From positions 62,001-126,000 of the forward strand of contig JACGCK010000090.1 in the NCBI GenBank assembly GCA_014925825.1: a DNA stretch of 64,000 nucleotides, given 5' to 3'. A model generated the notes under the pieces. That model had not been told where the DNA came from, ran no database searches, and saw only the letters and a program-made list of their open reading frames with translations. This DNA is from Pholiota molesta. Lineage: Eukaryota; Basidiomycota; Agaricomycetes; Agaricales; Strophariaceae. Below, piece by piece: positions 25,276 to 34,710 of the stretch (position 1 is its first letter; every line of letters begins with the position of its first letter). The position numbers and the translations under genes are program-made.

Positions 25276-26369
25276 CTAGGCTCCACAGACTCCAGGGTAT
25301 ACAGGGCTTTCTACTGGGCTCAAGGAACGCCAAGCTCGCCAAATCATCAAGATGCATCAAGGACTTGACTCGGCTTCGGACCTGGCGACTTTTTCTCGCG
25401 CTGTACGACTATGACCCGCGTTTTAATCGAAGGATGGCAGGCCCAAGCAAGAGAATGGGGCGACTGTCACCGGTTCCCATGGGGCTGGAGTGATATGCTA
25501 CTGGTAGAAGTAGAAGACCCAAGCCATCGCAAGAAGGCCAATCTGCGCTCATATTCAAATGTCAATATACAAACAAAGATGTGGGGGATGCAGATGTAAA
25601 AAGAGCGCAGAGGCGCCATCTTTCGTGGTGCGCATATTGGCTTTGGATTCGTGGCGTGGCATCGGCTGAAACTGCATGGTGGCGTATTACGGGTGTTGTG
25701 AGCCAAAAGAAAAAAAGAAAGATAGCGTATCGCTCACGGCCTCGGTCTTACGCCATTGTGTATATTTGCGCTGGTGCTCACTTCATAAGTTCTTTGCTGT
25801 TGTGCGCACCTCGGGGACTTGATAGTGGCGATTATATATCTGTTCATCCTCATTGATGCTGGTGCCCAAAAAAAGAGAGCGAATATATTGTTTCAGATTT
25901 TTTTTCAGGAAGACCATATGTTTTTTCATACATGAATTCAACGTTCTCTAGCTTTCATTGTCAGCCATCACTTCATAGTTTTGTTAACACACAGAGGGCT
26001 TGTTTGTAATGTGTGGAAATTCATTTATTATAATTCTACCATGATCCAGTCAAAATGGCTTGAGGATGTTCATGATTTTTAAGTAACCTCTGAGGATGAC
26101 CGGTCACCGCATCAGTTAAATTTATGCCATCCATCATGAACAGTTACATGAGTCGTATTTAGAACATCAGATCATACTTACCAAGTGACGGTGTATTTTG
26201 TCCGCTAATTCTGAACGTGATGGCCCTGTGGGAAGTTAATGCGGAGGTATGTAAATTTTTCTTAAGTAGGTCATAATGTACTTATGTATGGATGCTGCAC
26301 AGACCGACACACCCAGTTAACGCCCATTGACTTTTGCTCTAGGGCTCCCAGCTCAGCCTCGGTGTCGTC
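25276..26369. other. Intergenic region, no gene seen
   Basis: 3' region of the zinc-finger gene and upstream region of the O-fucosyltransferase-like gene. Only short overlapping open frames. No repeat ends, tRNA or transposon relics recognised. Confidence 0.5.
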
Positions 26370-27953
26370 ATGGGCCGACTTATGCCTAGGTCGCTCAATT
26401 CGCGTATATCCATATGGGTGCTCATGGCCCTACTCATGCTGGTGTTGTTCACGCTATTCTATCGCGTCAATGACGCTGCCAGCTGGCCAATTCCCGAACT
26501 CGACTCCAGCAATACCACTCTCCCAGAGCCTGCCTCAGCGTCTAAAACTGTTGATTTAGGCTATCCTCCATCCTATAGATCCATCCGCAAAAAGGAGCAA
26601 AGTTTACCCCAACATAACTTGGACCTACCATTCCCCGAGGGAAGGAATGGGCGCTATGTGAAGTTCTCGTGTCAGATTCAACAACTAGGGTGGAATAATG
26701 TTTTAAACGAACTGTATGTGACTATGTCCTACCACTCTTTCATTTCGCTTCACTCGCTAAACGGTACCCCAGACTCATGAACAGTTTCCTCGCATATAAA
26801 TCTAATCGCGGATATGTCTTCTCAGACTTCGTTTGGAAGGTGGAATACTATCCATGGCCTATGGACAAGGCAATCGAATGGCCACCCAGGACTCCGCTTT
26901 CAGCCCTCATTTCTGGACCAACTGTTGGCGCCCCTTGGCCGGTCAACGATACAGCACCGCGTTCAATATCCGAAGAGTGGTGGGAGATCGTTTGTCCTCC
27001 AGAAAGACGTCGTATCATCAGCGTGCGAGAAGTCAAACCAAAAGTCGCCGATTTACCAGGTGATCAAATCTTCGCCGCTTGGGAAAAAGTACTCCTTGAT
27101 GCCCCAGAGTCTTGTATTGAAATCCAGGCTGTCGACGGGTCGGAAGACGACCATCCACAGGTGTTCGATCTATGGTTATGGGGCTCGGCACGTGTACTAT
27201 CACTCTGGGAATCCTTCTCGAAATCTCCTGTTTCTACACTTTTAGGAACATCTGCCATTGTTGAGAGAGCACTGGAGCAAAATAAGCGCCTTTTCCATGC
27301 ATACGAGCAAGAGGTGGATGTCATTGACCCTACAATCGAATGCTAGCTATCCACTTGCGCCGAGGTGATTTCAAAGAAGCCTGCATCATGCTCTCGGACT
27401 GGCATTCTACATTTTACAGCTGGAACTTGCATGAATTCCTTCCCGACAAGTTTTCGCCGCCTCCTGGAGGCACTTGGGGCAAGAACTCGCCCGAAAACGA
27501 AGCGCTGGTCCTGGAGCACTGTCTGCCCTCTGACGATGCTATTCTGAAGAAAATCCGGGATTCAAGAATAGACTATCTAAAAGCGACAGAAAAGAAACAC
27601 GGTGAAAAGAAGATGGAGATAGATATCCTATATATTTTGACGAATGACGACAGCGAATGGTTGAATGAAGTCAAACGGACAATGAAAGCTGACGGATGGA
27701 GAGTGGTGGCCACTAGTCGGGATCTGAAGCTCGATATGGAGGGCAAAGACGTTGGCATGGCCGTCGATATGGAAATCGCGCGGAAGGCCTCCATATTTAT
27801 CGGAAACGGGGTGAATTTCTCTTTTCGTGCTTCTATTCATAGGGTCTTGCTGACCGATCCACTTGTTGTGCTCAGTGGTCATCCTTTACGAGCAACATTC
27901 TTCACAGACGTCTAATCGATGGCAAAATACCCATGAGCAACCGCTTCTACTGA
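26370..27953 (+). CDS. O-fucosyltransferase-like type II membrane protein
   Basis: Agaricomycete protein of the GDP-fucose O-fucosyltransferase-like superfamily, expected in the secretory pathway with a lumenal catalytic domain. Seen: cytosolic start MGRLMPRSLNSRI, one transmembrane anchor (WVLMALLMLVLFTLFYRV, residues about 10-30), a stem, then GRYVKFSCQIQQLGWNNVLN, an intron (26714-26772), LMNSFLAYKSNRGYVFSDFV, MLAIHLRRGDFKEACIML (the HxRRGDF nucleotide-sugar-binding motif), ILYILTNDD, and FIGNG joined by a 64-nt intron to WSSFTSNILHRRLIDGK, end SNRFY. Between EVDVIDPT and RMLAIHLRRGDF (27331-27336) the frame slips by one base with no fitting intron. If real it destroys the donor-binding half; an assembly indel is plausible. 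Acceptor protein unknown. Confidence 0.75.
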
Positions 27954-28287
27954 TGCTTAGGTGTTATACCCCAACAAAAACGGTATTCGGCTTTAGATAT
28001 TGCAACCTCATGCTACTACAATTGGCGATGGAAAACTTGCTTCGCCTCCACAACTAGAGCTTGTACTCAGGATGAGCCGACAACATATACCCCAAGTCAG
28101 ACCCAGAAGACAACTTATGACAAGTTCAACGCTATATTTATTGACTGGACACTGGTGAAAAACTTTTGGCCTTGCGGATCTTTTGGACACTTTATACTCA
28201 TATTGCTACTAGTAGTCATATTCCTTGTTTTGTTCGAGTGTTGTCACATTAGCAGACCATATATAATATCTTGTTATATCATCATCA
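27954..28287. other. Spacer with retrotransposon target site
   Basis: 3' flank of the O-fucosyltransferase-like gene. The retrotransposon inserted about 335 bp downstream of its stop. The target sequence CATCA at 28283-28287 is repeated at 33847-33851. Confidence 0.7.
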
Positions 28288-28430
28288 TGTTATGATCAAG
28301 TCCGTAGTTAGTCATGTGTTTTGTCTCACCTAGCTTACTTAGTCCGTACGTAGCTCACTTGTACGTCTCGTCGAAACAACGCGCATCTTAACTCGTTATT
28401 CACGTCCTCGCCAAGTCCCTGACCGTAACA
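28288..28430 (+). repeat. 5' LTR (143 bp)
   Basis: Begins TGTTATGATCAAGTCC and ends CTGACCGTAACA, with the usual TG...CA ends. Base-for-base the same as 33704-33846 as far as I can compare by eye. Contains GTCGAAACAA at 28370-28379, complementary to the proposed primer-binding site. Confidence 0.97.
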
Positions 28431-28432
28431 GT

Positions 28433-28442
28433 TTGTTTCGAC
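28433..28442 (+). other. Putative self-priming primer-binding site
   Basis: TTGTTTCGAC lies two bases after the 5' LTR and is the exact reverse complement of GTCGAAACAA within the LTR (28370-28379). No match to the 3' end of an initiator tRNA is evident. Tf1-type chromoviruses prime minus-strand synthesis with the folded 5' end of their own RNA; the geometry here fits if transcription starts near 28370. Confidence 0.6.
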
Positions 28443-28505
28443 CACAACCTAAAAGCTTATCTCGTCTATTTTTGTCTATCTCGCTTCTATCGCCCTTTTC
28501 GCACA

Positions 28506-29609
28506 ATGTCAATGCATGGTGACACCGAGGCCCAAATGCCTGATGTGTCTCAGGGCATTCCTGCTCCCCAATCCTCTTCTCCTTCGCCCACTGAAGCTGA
28601 AGAGCGTAGGACGCTCTGGCGCGCCATCTACGGCCTTGGTCACAACTTCGAAGCGTTCGTCACCCGCCAGGCTGACGAAACTACCGGCAACCGCGCCGCG
28701 CTATCCGCAATTGTCGAACGGCTCAATTTGCATCAAGCGCCCGCGGCGCCGGCACCCGTTGCGCCCGCCGCGCCTTCTGGCGGTGCTCCCCGTGTCCGCG
28801 AGCCTCGCATGTTCGATGGAACGGCTCAGCAGGTTGATCCCTTCGTGCGTGAAATCTCAAATTCTTTGTTTCTCCAACGCCGTGCTCTCGTTACAAGCAA
28901 AGACAAATGCTTGTACTTCGGGTTCTATCTTAAGGATGGATCCCCGAGTGCGTGGTATACTTCCATTGAGAAGAACCACCCTGAGCTCATGGAAAATTAT
29001 GATTTATTCCTCACTTCATTCAAAAAACATTTCGAAGATTCGGATCGCTATGCGACTGCTTTAGCTAAGCTTCGCAAACTCAAGCAGGCTCCGGGATCGG
29101 CGTCTAATTATGCGTCGCGTTTCCGCGAGCTCTCTTGGGAACTTGATCTGACGGATCAAACGGCGATTCAGATGTTTTATGACGGTCTCAAGGACAATGT
29201 CAAGGACGCTCTGGCTGTTGCTTTACTCACCGATGTTCCTTCGGAACTCGATGATTATGTTAAGCTTGTCATTAATATTGACAACAAGCTTCATCGTCGC
29301 AACCTTGAACGCCAGAATGGATCTTCTAAGGCCCCTAAGCCTTATTTCCCTCAGCTTCCTAATGATTCTCGTCCTTCCACCAACGCTCCTGCGGCTTCGT
29401 CGTCGAACAACGATGTTGTCCCAATGGAGGTTGACGCGATTAAGCGTGGACCTATCACTCCGAGCGAACGCGAGCGTCGTCGCAAGGAAGGTTTATGTTT
29501 TTATTGCGGTCAAGGCAAACACACCGTCCATGACTGTCCCAATATGTCTGACGTTGCCAAGCGTAAATATACGCAAAAGTCCAAAGCTTCTCCTTCGGGA
29601 AAAGCTTGA
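28506..29609 (+). CDS. gag: Retrotransposon Gag (capsid + zinc knuckle)
   Basis: 367-residue structural protein forming the particle and binding RNA. Polar start MSMHGDTEAQMPDVSQG, Ala/Pro linker (residues about 78-98), gypsy-type capsid domain (FDGTAQQVDPFVREISNSLF ... AWYTSIEKNHPE ... FKKHFEDSDRYATALAKLRK ... DVPSELDDYVKLVINIDNKL, about 100-270), and one CCHC zinc knuckle, CFYCGQGKHTVHDC (Cys331, Cys334, His339, Cys344). Ends SPSGKA at a TGA (29607-29609) directly after the frameshift heptamer, so most ribosomes should make Gag and a minority Gag-Pol. Confidence 0.95.
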   Translation: MSMHGDTEAQMPDVSQGIPAPQSSSPSPTEAEERRTLWRAIYGLGHNFEAFVTRQADETTGNRAALSAIVERLNLHQAPAAPAPVAPAAPSGGAPRVREPRMFDGTAQQVDPFVREISNSLFLQRRALVTSKDKCLYFGFYLKDGSPSAWYTSIEKNHPELMENYDLFLTSFKKHFEDSDRYATALAKLRKLKQAPGSASNYASRFRELSWELDLTDQTAIQMFYDGLKDNVKDALAVALLTDVPSELDDYVKLVINIDNKLHRRNLERQNGSSKAPKPYFPQLPNDSRPSTNAPAASSSNNDVVPMEVDAIKRGPITPSERERRRKEGLCFYCGQGKHTVHDCPNMSDVAKRKYTQKSKASPSGKA

Positions 29610-29645
29610 CCGGTAGCCCATCTTCACCAGTCCCAGGGCTACCGG
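29597..29645 (+). promoter_or_regulatory. -1 programmed ribosomal frameshift signal (slippery heptamer + hairpin)
   Basis: G GGA AAA (29597-29603, in Gag frame) is a canonical X XXY YYZ heptamer. A 6-nt spacer (GCTTGA, holding the gag stop) is followed by a perfect 10-bp stem, CCGGTAGCCC (29610-29619) with GGGCTACCGG (29636-29645), loop 16 nt. Slipping back one base continues as K-S-L-T-G-S-P into the pol frame, open from 29567 to 33691. All three parts of a textbook -1 site are present. Confidence 0.85.
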
Positions 29646-32600
29646 ATACAGATGTAGGGACTCATCTCTCACCTTCGGAGCCCATCCACCACGTCCAGCT
29701 CAATAATGGACAGTGGATTGCCTTCTCGTCTATTCCGTCTCCTTCTTATATTTTTGCCTCGCTTCGTGATTCGACTTCTCCTGATCATTTCTTTATCAAT
29801 ATTACTCTAAATTTCCCAAATCGAAAATCTATCTCTACTTATGCTCTTATTGACTGCGGCGCTTCTGCGTCTTGTATTTCGGAAGTCTTTTGTAATCGAC
29901 ATTCACTTCCTCGTCGATCAAAAGATGTACCGATTCCTATTCTCACTGTGGACAATCGTCCTATAGCTTCCGGTCTTGTAACCCAAGACGTTTTGACTCA
30001 ACTTTCCATGGACCGACATTCAGAGAATATCTCTTTGAGTGTTGTTTCCGTGGCTTTTCCCATAATTCTGGGTCTCGATTGGCTTAAACGCCATAATCCA
30101 GACATCGACTGGAATAATCCAGATCTTACTCTTTCATGTTGTGGGCTTTCACGCTCACCTGTCTACGTTCCTGCGAGAGGCTCCGGTCTTGATCGCCTAC
30201 CTCCTCGGAATACTCTTCACGAGTGTTCAATTACCACCGCCGGATTAGGCCTCGGTCTACATCGCGGTTCCTTGACTTCTCGTTCTCCACGTTCAAAGCC
30301 GTCCCCTGCGACGTCTCCTTTCGAACATGATTCCGAAATATCTCTTTCGCCTTCGCCTACGTATCTCTCGTATCTCACGAAGTGGACCGGCTTCGGTCGC
30401 TCTTCTTTTGAGAATCCTTTGCCTTCTCGTAAACCTGATATCTCCATTTCGAATCCTCATCGCTTTGCTAAATATTCTAAAAATTCTCCTGTTACTGCTC
30501 TTCGTTTTGTGCCTACGAATTCTCCCGCCTACGTCGCTGCGACTTCTTCTCTCGCAGATGACATTTCCGAATCCAAAGACCCTCTTCCGTCTACAGATTC
30601 TTCTCCATTTGTTCCTGGAAAATATATGGCTTGGGCCAACACCGTTTTCTCCTCGACTAAGGTCGATAACCTTCCTCCTCATCGTCCTTACGATTGCGCT
30701 ATCGACATTGAGGAGGGGAAGGATCCTCCTTTTGGTCCTATGTATCGACTCACCCAGGATGAGCAAAAGGCGCTCTCCGAATACGTGGATGAACACGTCA
30801 AGAAAGGGTTCATCCGCCGTTCGACGTCTTCAGCGGCCTCTCCCATCCTCTTCACCAAACGTAAAACGGGCGATCTCCGTCTTTGCGTGGACTATCGTGG
30901 TCTCAACGCCATCACAAAGAAAAACAGGTATCATCTTATCTTTTCTCGCACCCAAGACGAGCATGACGCTCAAGTCAAGCTCGTCCTCGACCGTCTTCGC
31001 GACGCACAGCTCTTTGCTAACGCAAAGAAATGTGAGTTCGATAAAACAGAGGTTGAGTATCTCGGGTATCTTCTCGGTGCTGACGGCATCAAGATGAACC
31101 CAAAGAAACTTTCCACCATTGCTGAGTGGCCGGCTCCTCATGCCACTCGCGATATTCAATCATTTTTGGGCTTTACCAATTTTTATCGTCGTTTTATTCC
31201 TCATTATGCTTCAATCGCCCTCCCATTAAATTCTCTCACACATAAAAACGCGACTTTCTCTTATTCTGATGTTGCGCATGACGCGTTTGAAAAGCTCAAG
31301 CGCGCTTTCACTTCTTATCCCGTTCTCCATCACTTTGATCCCTCTAGACCTGCTACTCTCGCCACAGACGCATCTGATTTTGCTCTGTCTGGCATCCTTC
31401 AACAACCCGACGATGATGGCCAACTTCATCCCGTCGCGTACCATTCTCGCAAGTTCTCCCCTTCCGAAATTAACTACGAAGTTCATGACAAGGAACTTCT
31501 CGCTATCGTGGATTCCTTCCGCGACATGCGACCGTGGTTAATGGGAACTTCGCACCCCATCTCGGTCATTTGTGACCACAAAAATCTTGAGTATTTTATG
31601 TCTTCTCATGTTCTTAATCGCCGTCAAGCTCGGTGGTCTATGTTTCTTTCCGAGTTCGATTTTCGACTCGATTGGGCTCCTGGTTCCAAGAACGTCGCTG
31701 ACGCTTCGTTGCGACGTCCAGACTATTTCCCTAAAAAGGGAGATGACGTCTTGGAGTACCAAAAGAAAGCATTAATTTCTCCTATTCACACCGAACGTAT
31801 TTTTCCCGCTGATGCTACAGATTATATTGCGGCGATCAATGCCATTTCTTTTTCTCCTCCTGTCAACGCTCTCACCACTCTCGCCATTGACAATTCGGAA
31901 CTTCTCGAACGTTTTAAAACCGCGTTTCGTGAAGATACCGAGTGGCGTGAGGCGGTTCTCAGAGGCGATTCCGACTTTACCTTCCAGGACGATATGGTCT
32001 TTCACAAGGGCCGTGTCTACGTTCCCAAGTCTCTACGCGCCGAGATTTTGTTCTCGCGTCATGACTGCGTTCTTGGTGGTCATCCCAGCCGGACCAACAC
32101 GGTACAGAGAGTCCTTCGTGACTACTCCTGGCCTGGGATCTACACCTACGTGCGTCGTTACGTCTCGGCGTGCGATACGTGCTGTCGTACCAAGATACCA
32201 CGTCATAAACCCTATGGCCTTCTCCAACCTCTCGACATTCCCAACCGTCCTTGGAAATCGCTATCAATGGACTTCATCGTCAAGCTTCCGAAGTCCCATG
32301 GGTATGATTCAATTTTTGTCATTTGTGATCGTTTAACTCGCGCTGCACATTTCATTCCGTGCAACGAGTCTATGACTGCTTTCGACCTTGCGTGGATCTT
32401 CATCGACCGCATTTTTCGCTACCACGGTCTTCCTGATTCTATTATTTCTGACCGTGGTGCTCTCTTTGTTTCGAATTTTTGGAAAGAACTAACAAAGCGT
32501 CTCGACATTGAGTCACGAACTTCTACAGCTTTCCACCCGCGCTCAGATGGTCTCACGGAACGTACCAACCAGACTCTTGAGACCTATCTGCGCGCGTACT

Positions 32601-33691
32601 CGTCTTACCAGCAAGACGACTGGGTTGACTACCTTCCTCTCGCCGAGTTTGTATTCAACAACAGCGATAACGCCTCCACCAAACAATCTCCTTTCTTCGT
32701 CTTCTACGGTTTCCATCCCACTTTCTCTCCCAAACTCTCCGAAAACGTATCAGTCCCAGCCGCCTCCGATCTCACTGAACGCCTAGACGTCATTCACCAA
32801 GAACTTCGTGCCGAACTCACGTATTCGCAAGAAAAACAACAAAAATATTTCAACGAACATGCTCTCTCCTCCCCTCACTACCAACCCGACCAACTAGTCT
32901 GGCTCCTACGTCGTAACATCCGTACCACCCGTCCCTCTCTCAAGCTTGATCACCGCCGCCTTGGACCTTATCCAATTGTTCGAGAAGTCGGCAAGCAATC
33001 CTATCTTCTTCGTCTTCCCTCCTATCTCTCTCGTCTCCACCCCGTCTTCCACACCTCTCTCCTCGAACCCTATAATGACCCCTCCGAATTCCATTCCCAT
33101 TCCGATCCCGAGCCTTTCTCTATTTCCGACCCCGCCTTATCCATTTCTAACATCCTCGACTCTCGTAAAACCGGCCATCGTTACGAATACCTCGTACATT
33201 GGTTCAGCTTACCCGACGCCGAAAACTCCTGGGTTCCCCTCTCCGACATTCCTTCTTCTTCTAATGAACTTATAGAAAAATTCCACCGTCGTCACCCTCG
33301 TGCACCACGGCCTCATCCTTTAATTCTTCAACAACAATTTCCCTTCGATACTAATATTTCTGATCCCTCACAGCCTCCGTCGTCCGTCGCTCCCGCGCCC
33401 GCTCCGCCGTCCCCGTCCTCCGTCCATGCCCCATCCGCTCCATTGCCCCACAATGTCCCTGGTCCCTCGGTTCCCACACGGTCTCTGTTACCCCAACGGT
33501 CACTTTCTGCTGAACGGTCACTCGTAGATAGTAATCTTGGTGTGTCTTCTGCTTCTGTATTTCATCCTATTCGTCCTATTTCTCCCCCATTATTTTCACA
33601 AAATCTTCGTTCTAATTACGTTCCTCCCACTTCCACTACTTTACTTTCTGGTCGTGTTTCCAAACCTCCCACTCGTTACACTCCCTCGTAA
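29606..33691 (+). CDS. pol: Retrotransposon Pol (PR - broken RT - RNase H - IN - chromodomain)
   Basis: About 1,360 residues, expressed as a -1 frameshift fusion to Gag; there is no ATG at the frame's start. Seen: aspartic protease ALIDCGASASCIS (Asp about 83); RT fingers ILFTKRKTGDLRLCVDYRGL, NAITKKNRYHL, then directly IFSRTQDEHDAQVKLVLDRL, so the palm with its three catalytic Asp is missing; RT thumb FANAKKCEFDKTEVEYLGYL; RNase H TLATDASDFALSGILQQ, YEVHDKELLAIV, VICDHKNLEYF; integrase HHCC zinc site (HDCVLGGHPSR ... CDTCCRTK) and D,D-35-E core (Asp889, Asp949, Glu985); chromodomain about 1180-1235 (RYEYLVHWFSLPDAENSWVP); Pro/Ser-rich tail ending PPTRYTPS. Apart from the RT gap the frame is intact for 4 kb. 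Confidence 0.95.
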   Translation: MTGSPSSPVPGLPDTDVGTHLSPSEPIHHVQLNNGQWIAFSSIPSPSYIFASLRDSTSPDHFFINITLNFPNRKSISTYALIDCGASASCISEVFCNRHSLPRRSKDVPIPILTVDNRPIASGLVTQDVLTQLSMDRHSENISLSVVSVAFPIILGLDWLKRHNPDIDWNNPDLTLSCCGLSRSPVYVPARGSGLDRLPPRNTLHECSITTAGLGLGLHRGSLTSRSPRSKPSPATSPFEHDSEISLSPSPTYLSYLTKWTGFGRSSFENPLPSRKPDISISNPHRFAKYSKNSPVTALRFVPTNSPAYVAATSSLADDISESKDPLPSTDSSPFVPGKYMAWANTVFSSTKVDNLPPHRPYDCAIDIEEGKDPPFGPMYRLTQDEQKALSEYVDEHVKKGFIRRSTSSAASPILFTKRKTGDLRLCVDYRGLNAITKKNRYHLIFSRTQDEHDAQVKLVLDRLRDAQLFANAKKCEFDKTEVEYLGYLLGADGIKMNPKKLSTIAEWPAPHATRDIQSFLGFTNFYRRFIPHYASIALPLNSLTHKNATFSYSDVAHDAFEKLKRAFTSYPVLHHFDPSRPATLATDASDFALSGILQQPDDDGQLHPVAYHSRKFSPSEINYEVHDKELLAIVDSFRDMRPWLMGTSHPISVICDHKNLEYFMSSHVLNRRQARWSMFLSEFDFRLDWAPGSKNVADASLRRPDYFPKKGDDVLEYQKKALISPIHTERIFPADATDYIAAINAISFSPPVNALTTLAIDNSELLERFKTAFREDTEWREAVLRGDSDFTFQDDMVFHKGRVYVPKSLRAEILFSRHDCVLGGHPSRTNTVQRVLRDYSWPGIYTYVRRYVSACDTCCRTKIPRHKPYGLLQPLDIPNRPWKSLSMDFIVKLPKSHGYDSIFVICDRLTRAAHFIPCNESMTAFDLAWIFIDRIFRYHGLPDSIISDRGALFVSNFWKELTKRLDIESRTSTAFHPRSDGLTERTNQTLETYLRAYSSYQQDDWVDYLPLAEFVFNNSDNASTKQSPFFVFYGFHPTFSPKLSENVSVPAASDLTERLDVIHQELRAELTYSQEKQQKYFNEHALSSPHYQPDQLVWLLRRNIRTTRPSLKLDHRRLGPYPIVREVGKQSYLLRLPSYLSRLHPVFHTSLLEPYNDPSEFHSHSDPEPFSISDPALSISNILDSRKTGHRYEYLVHWFSLPDAENSWVPLSDIPSSSNELIEKFHRRHPRAPRPHPLILQQQFPFDTNISDPSQPPSSVAPAPAPPSPSSVHAPSAPLPHNVPGPSVPTRSLLPQRSLSAERSLVDSNLGVSSASVFHPIRPISPPLFSQNLRSNYVPPTSTTLLSGRVSKPPTRYTPS

Positions 33692-33703
33692 AAAGGGAGA
33701 TGA
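33690..33703 (+). other. Polypurine tract
   Basis: AAAAAGGGAGATGA abuts the 3' LTR and overlaps the last bases of pol. Position and purine content fit the plus-strand primer site of LTR retrotransposons. Confidence 0.8.
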
Positions 33704-33846
33704 TGTTATGATCAAGTCCGTAGTTAGTCATGTGTTTTGTCTCACCTAGCTTACTTAGTCCGTACGTAGCTCACTTGTACGTCTCGTCGAAACAACGCGC
33801 ATCTTAACTCGTTATTCACGTCCTCGCCAAGTCCCTGACCGTAACA
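33704..33846 (+). repeat. 3' LTR (143 bp)
   Basis: Same sequence as 28288-28430, TG...CA ends, followed directly by CATCA (33847-33851), the second copy of the target-site duplication. Confidence 0.97.
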
Positions 33847-34710
33847 CATCATTGCAAACTATCTGATACCGTTAACTTTTGTAAATAAGGATGAAGTGTT
33901 TTGATATCGCTTGGATACCGCTATACAGCCGCTACTTACTTACTATGTAAGTAGTCTAAGTCATTTTTGACGAGAGAACACCTTGATGAATTGACCAATG
34001 AGAAGCGTTGTAACTTGTTGACAGCTGGTTATGAAGAATGAACTAAGTTGTCAACAACGTCCCGCCCGATCCCACTTCCGTCTGAACCACTATGACGACG
34101 ATACCACCCACTTCATGTATCCTTCATTGAGTCTCAACCTTTGGGAAAACTCCACTGCTCTAGCCATACTTAGGTTACCGGCGGCCTGTACCTAGGGAAC
34201 CCAGATTGAACACGGCGCAACCATTTCAGCATCATTTCTGACTCTGCCACTAAGTATTTAAAGCTGCCTATGCCCATGACATGCCTAATTCTTACAAAGT
34301 CATATGGTGCAAAATTGGGATCCGAGGGTAGCAGGAATCATAGATCCGAAGTGGATTTCGTATCTTTAAGCTCATCGATCGTCTGCCTACTACCAACACG
34401 GCATCAGCTTCAGCCTGCTTCAGCATCGGACATGTTAACTGTGCTGCCTGTGAACCGTACTGTATAAGACTATACGAAGGAACGCTGCTTTTGTCCTGCT
34501 TTTTTAACCTTCTAGGCACAAAGCAATGCAGCCAACGCATTGGGCTCGGAGACTTCTCGATTCGTATCACCAATGGGTCTTGGATTCTGGTGCCACCATG
34601 TCCTTCAAATCCTGTTCCTGTTATGGATTTGTGGACGAGTTTACTTCCTGACTAGGCTCCTGGTATGCACATCCGCACCTTATATAATTAATCATCGACA
34701 AATCCTGTCA
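33847..34710. other. Intergenic region, no gene seen
   Basis: Between the retrotransposon and the ABM-fold gene. A TATATAATTA element at 34681-34690 lies about 20 bp before the proposed start of the next gene. No other feature supported. Confidence 0.5.

Larger units (their letters stand above)
28288..33846 (+). mobile_element. Complete Ty3/gypsy chromovirus LTR retrotransposon, recent insertion, RT core deleted
   Basis: A 5,559-bp element: identical 143-bp LTRs, a 5-bp target duplication (CATCA on both sides), gag, pol in the -1 frame, and a polypurine tract before the 3' LTR. Pol order protease, reverse transcriptase, RNase H, integrase, and a C-terminal chromodomain places it among chromoviruses (Tf1/sushi-like clade of fungi). 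LTR identity shows a very recent insertion. The reverse transcriptase lacks its catalytic core, so the copy looks non-autonomous, while gag, protease, RNase H and integrase frames are open. Confidence 0.97.

Noticed and set aside
30293..32412. Open frames antisense to, or out of frame with, pol
   Set aside because: All overlap the intact pol frame, whose domains are unmistakable.
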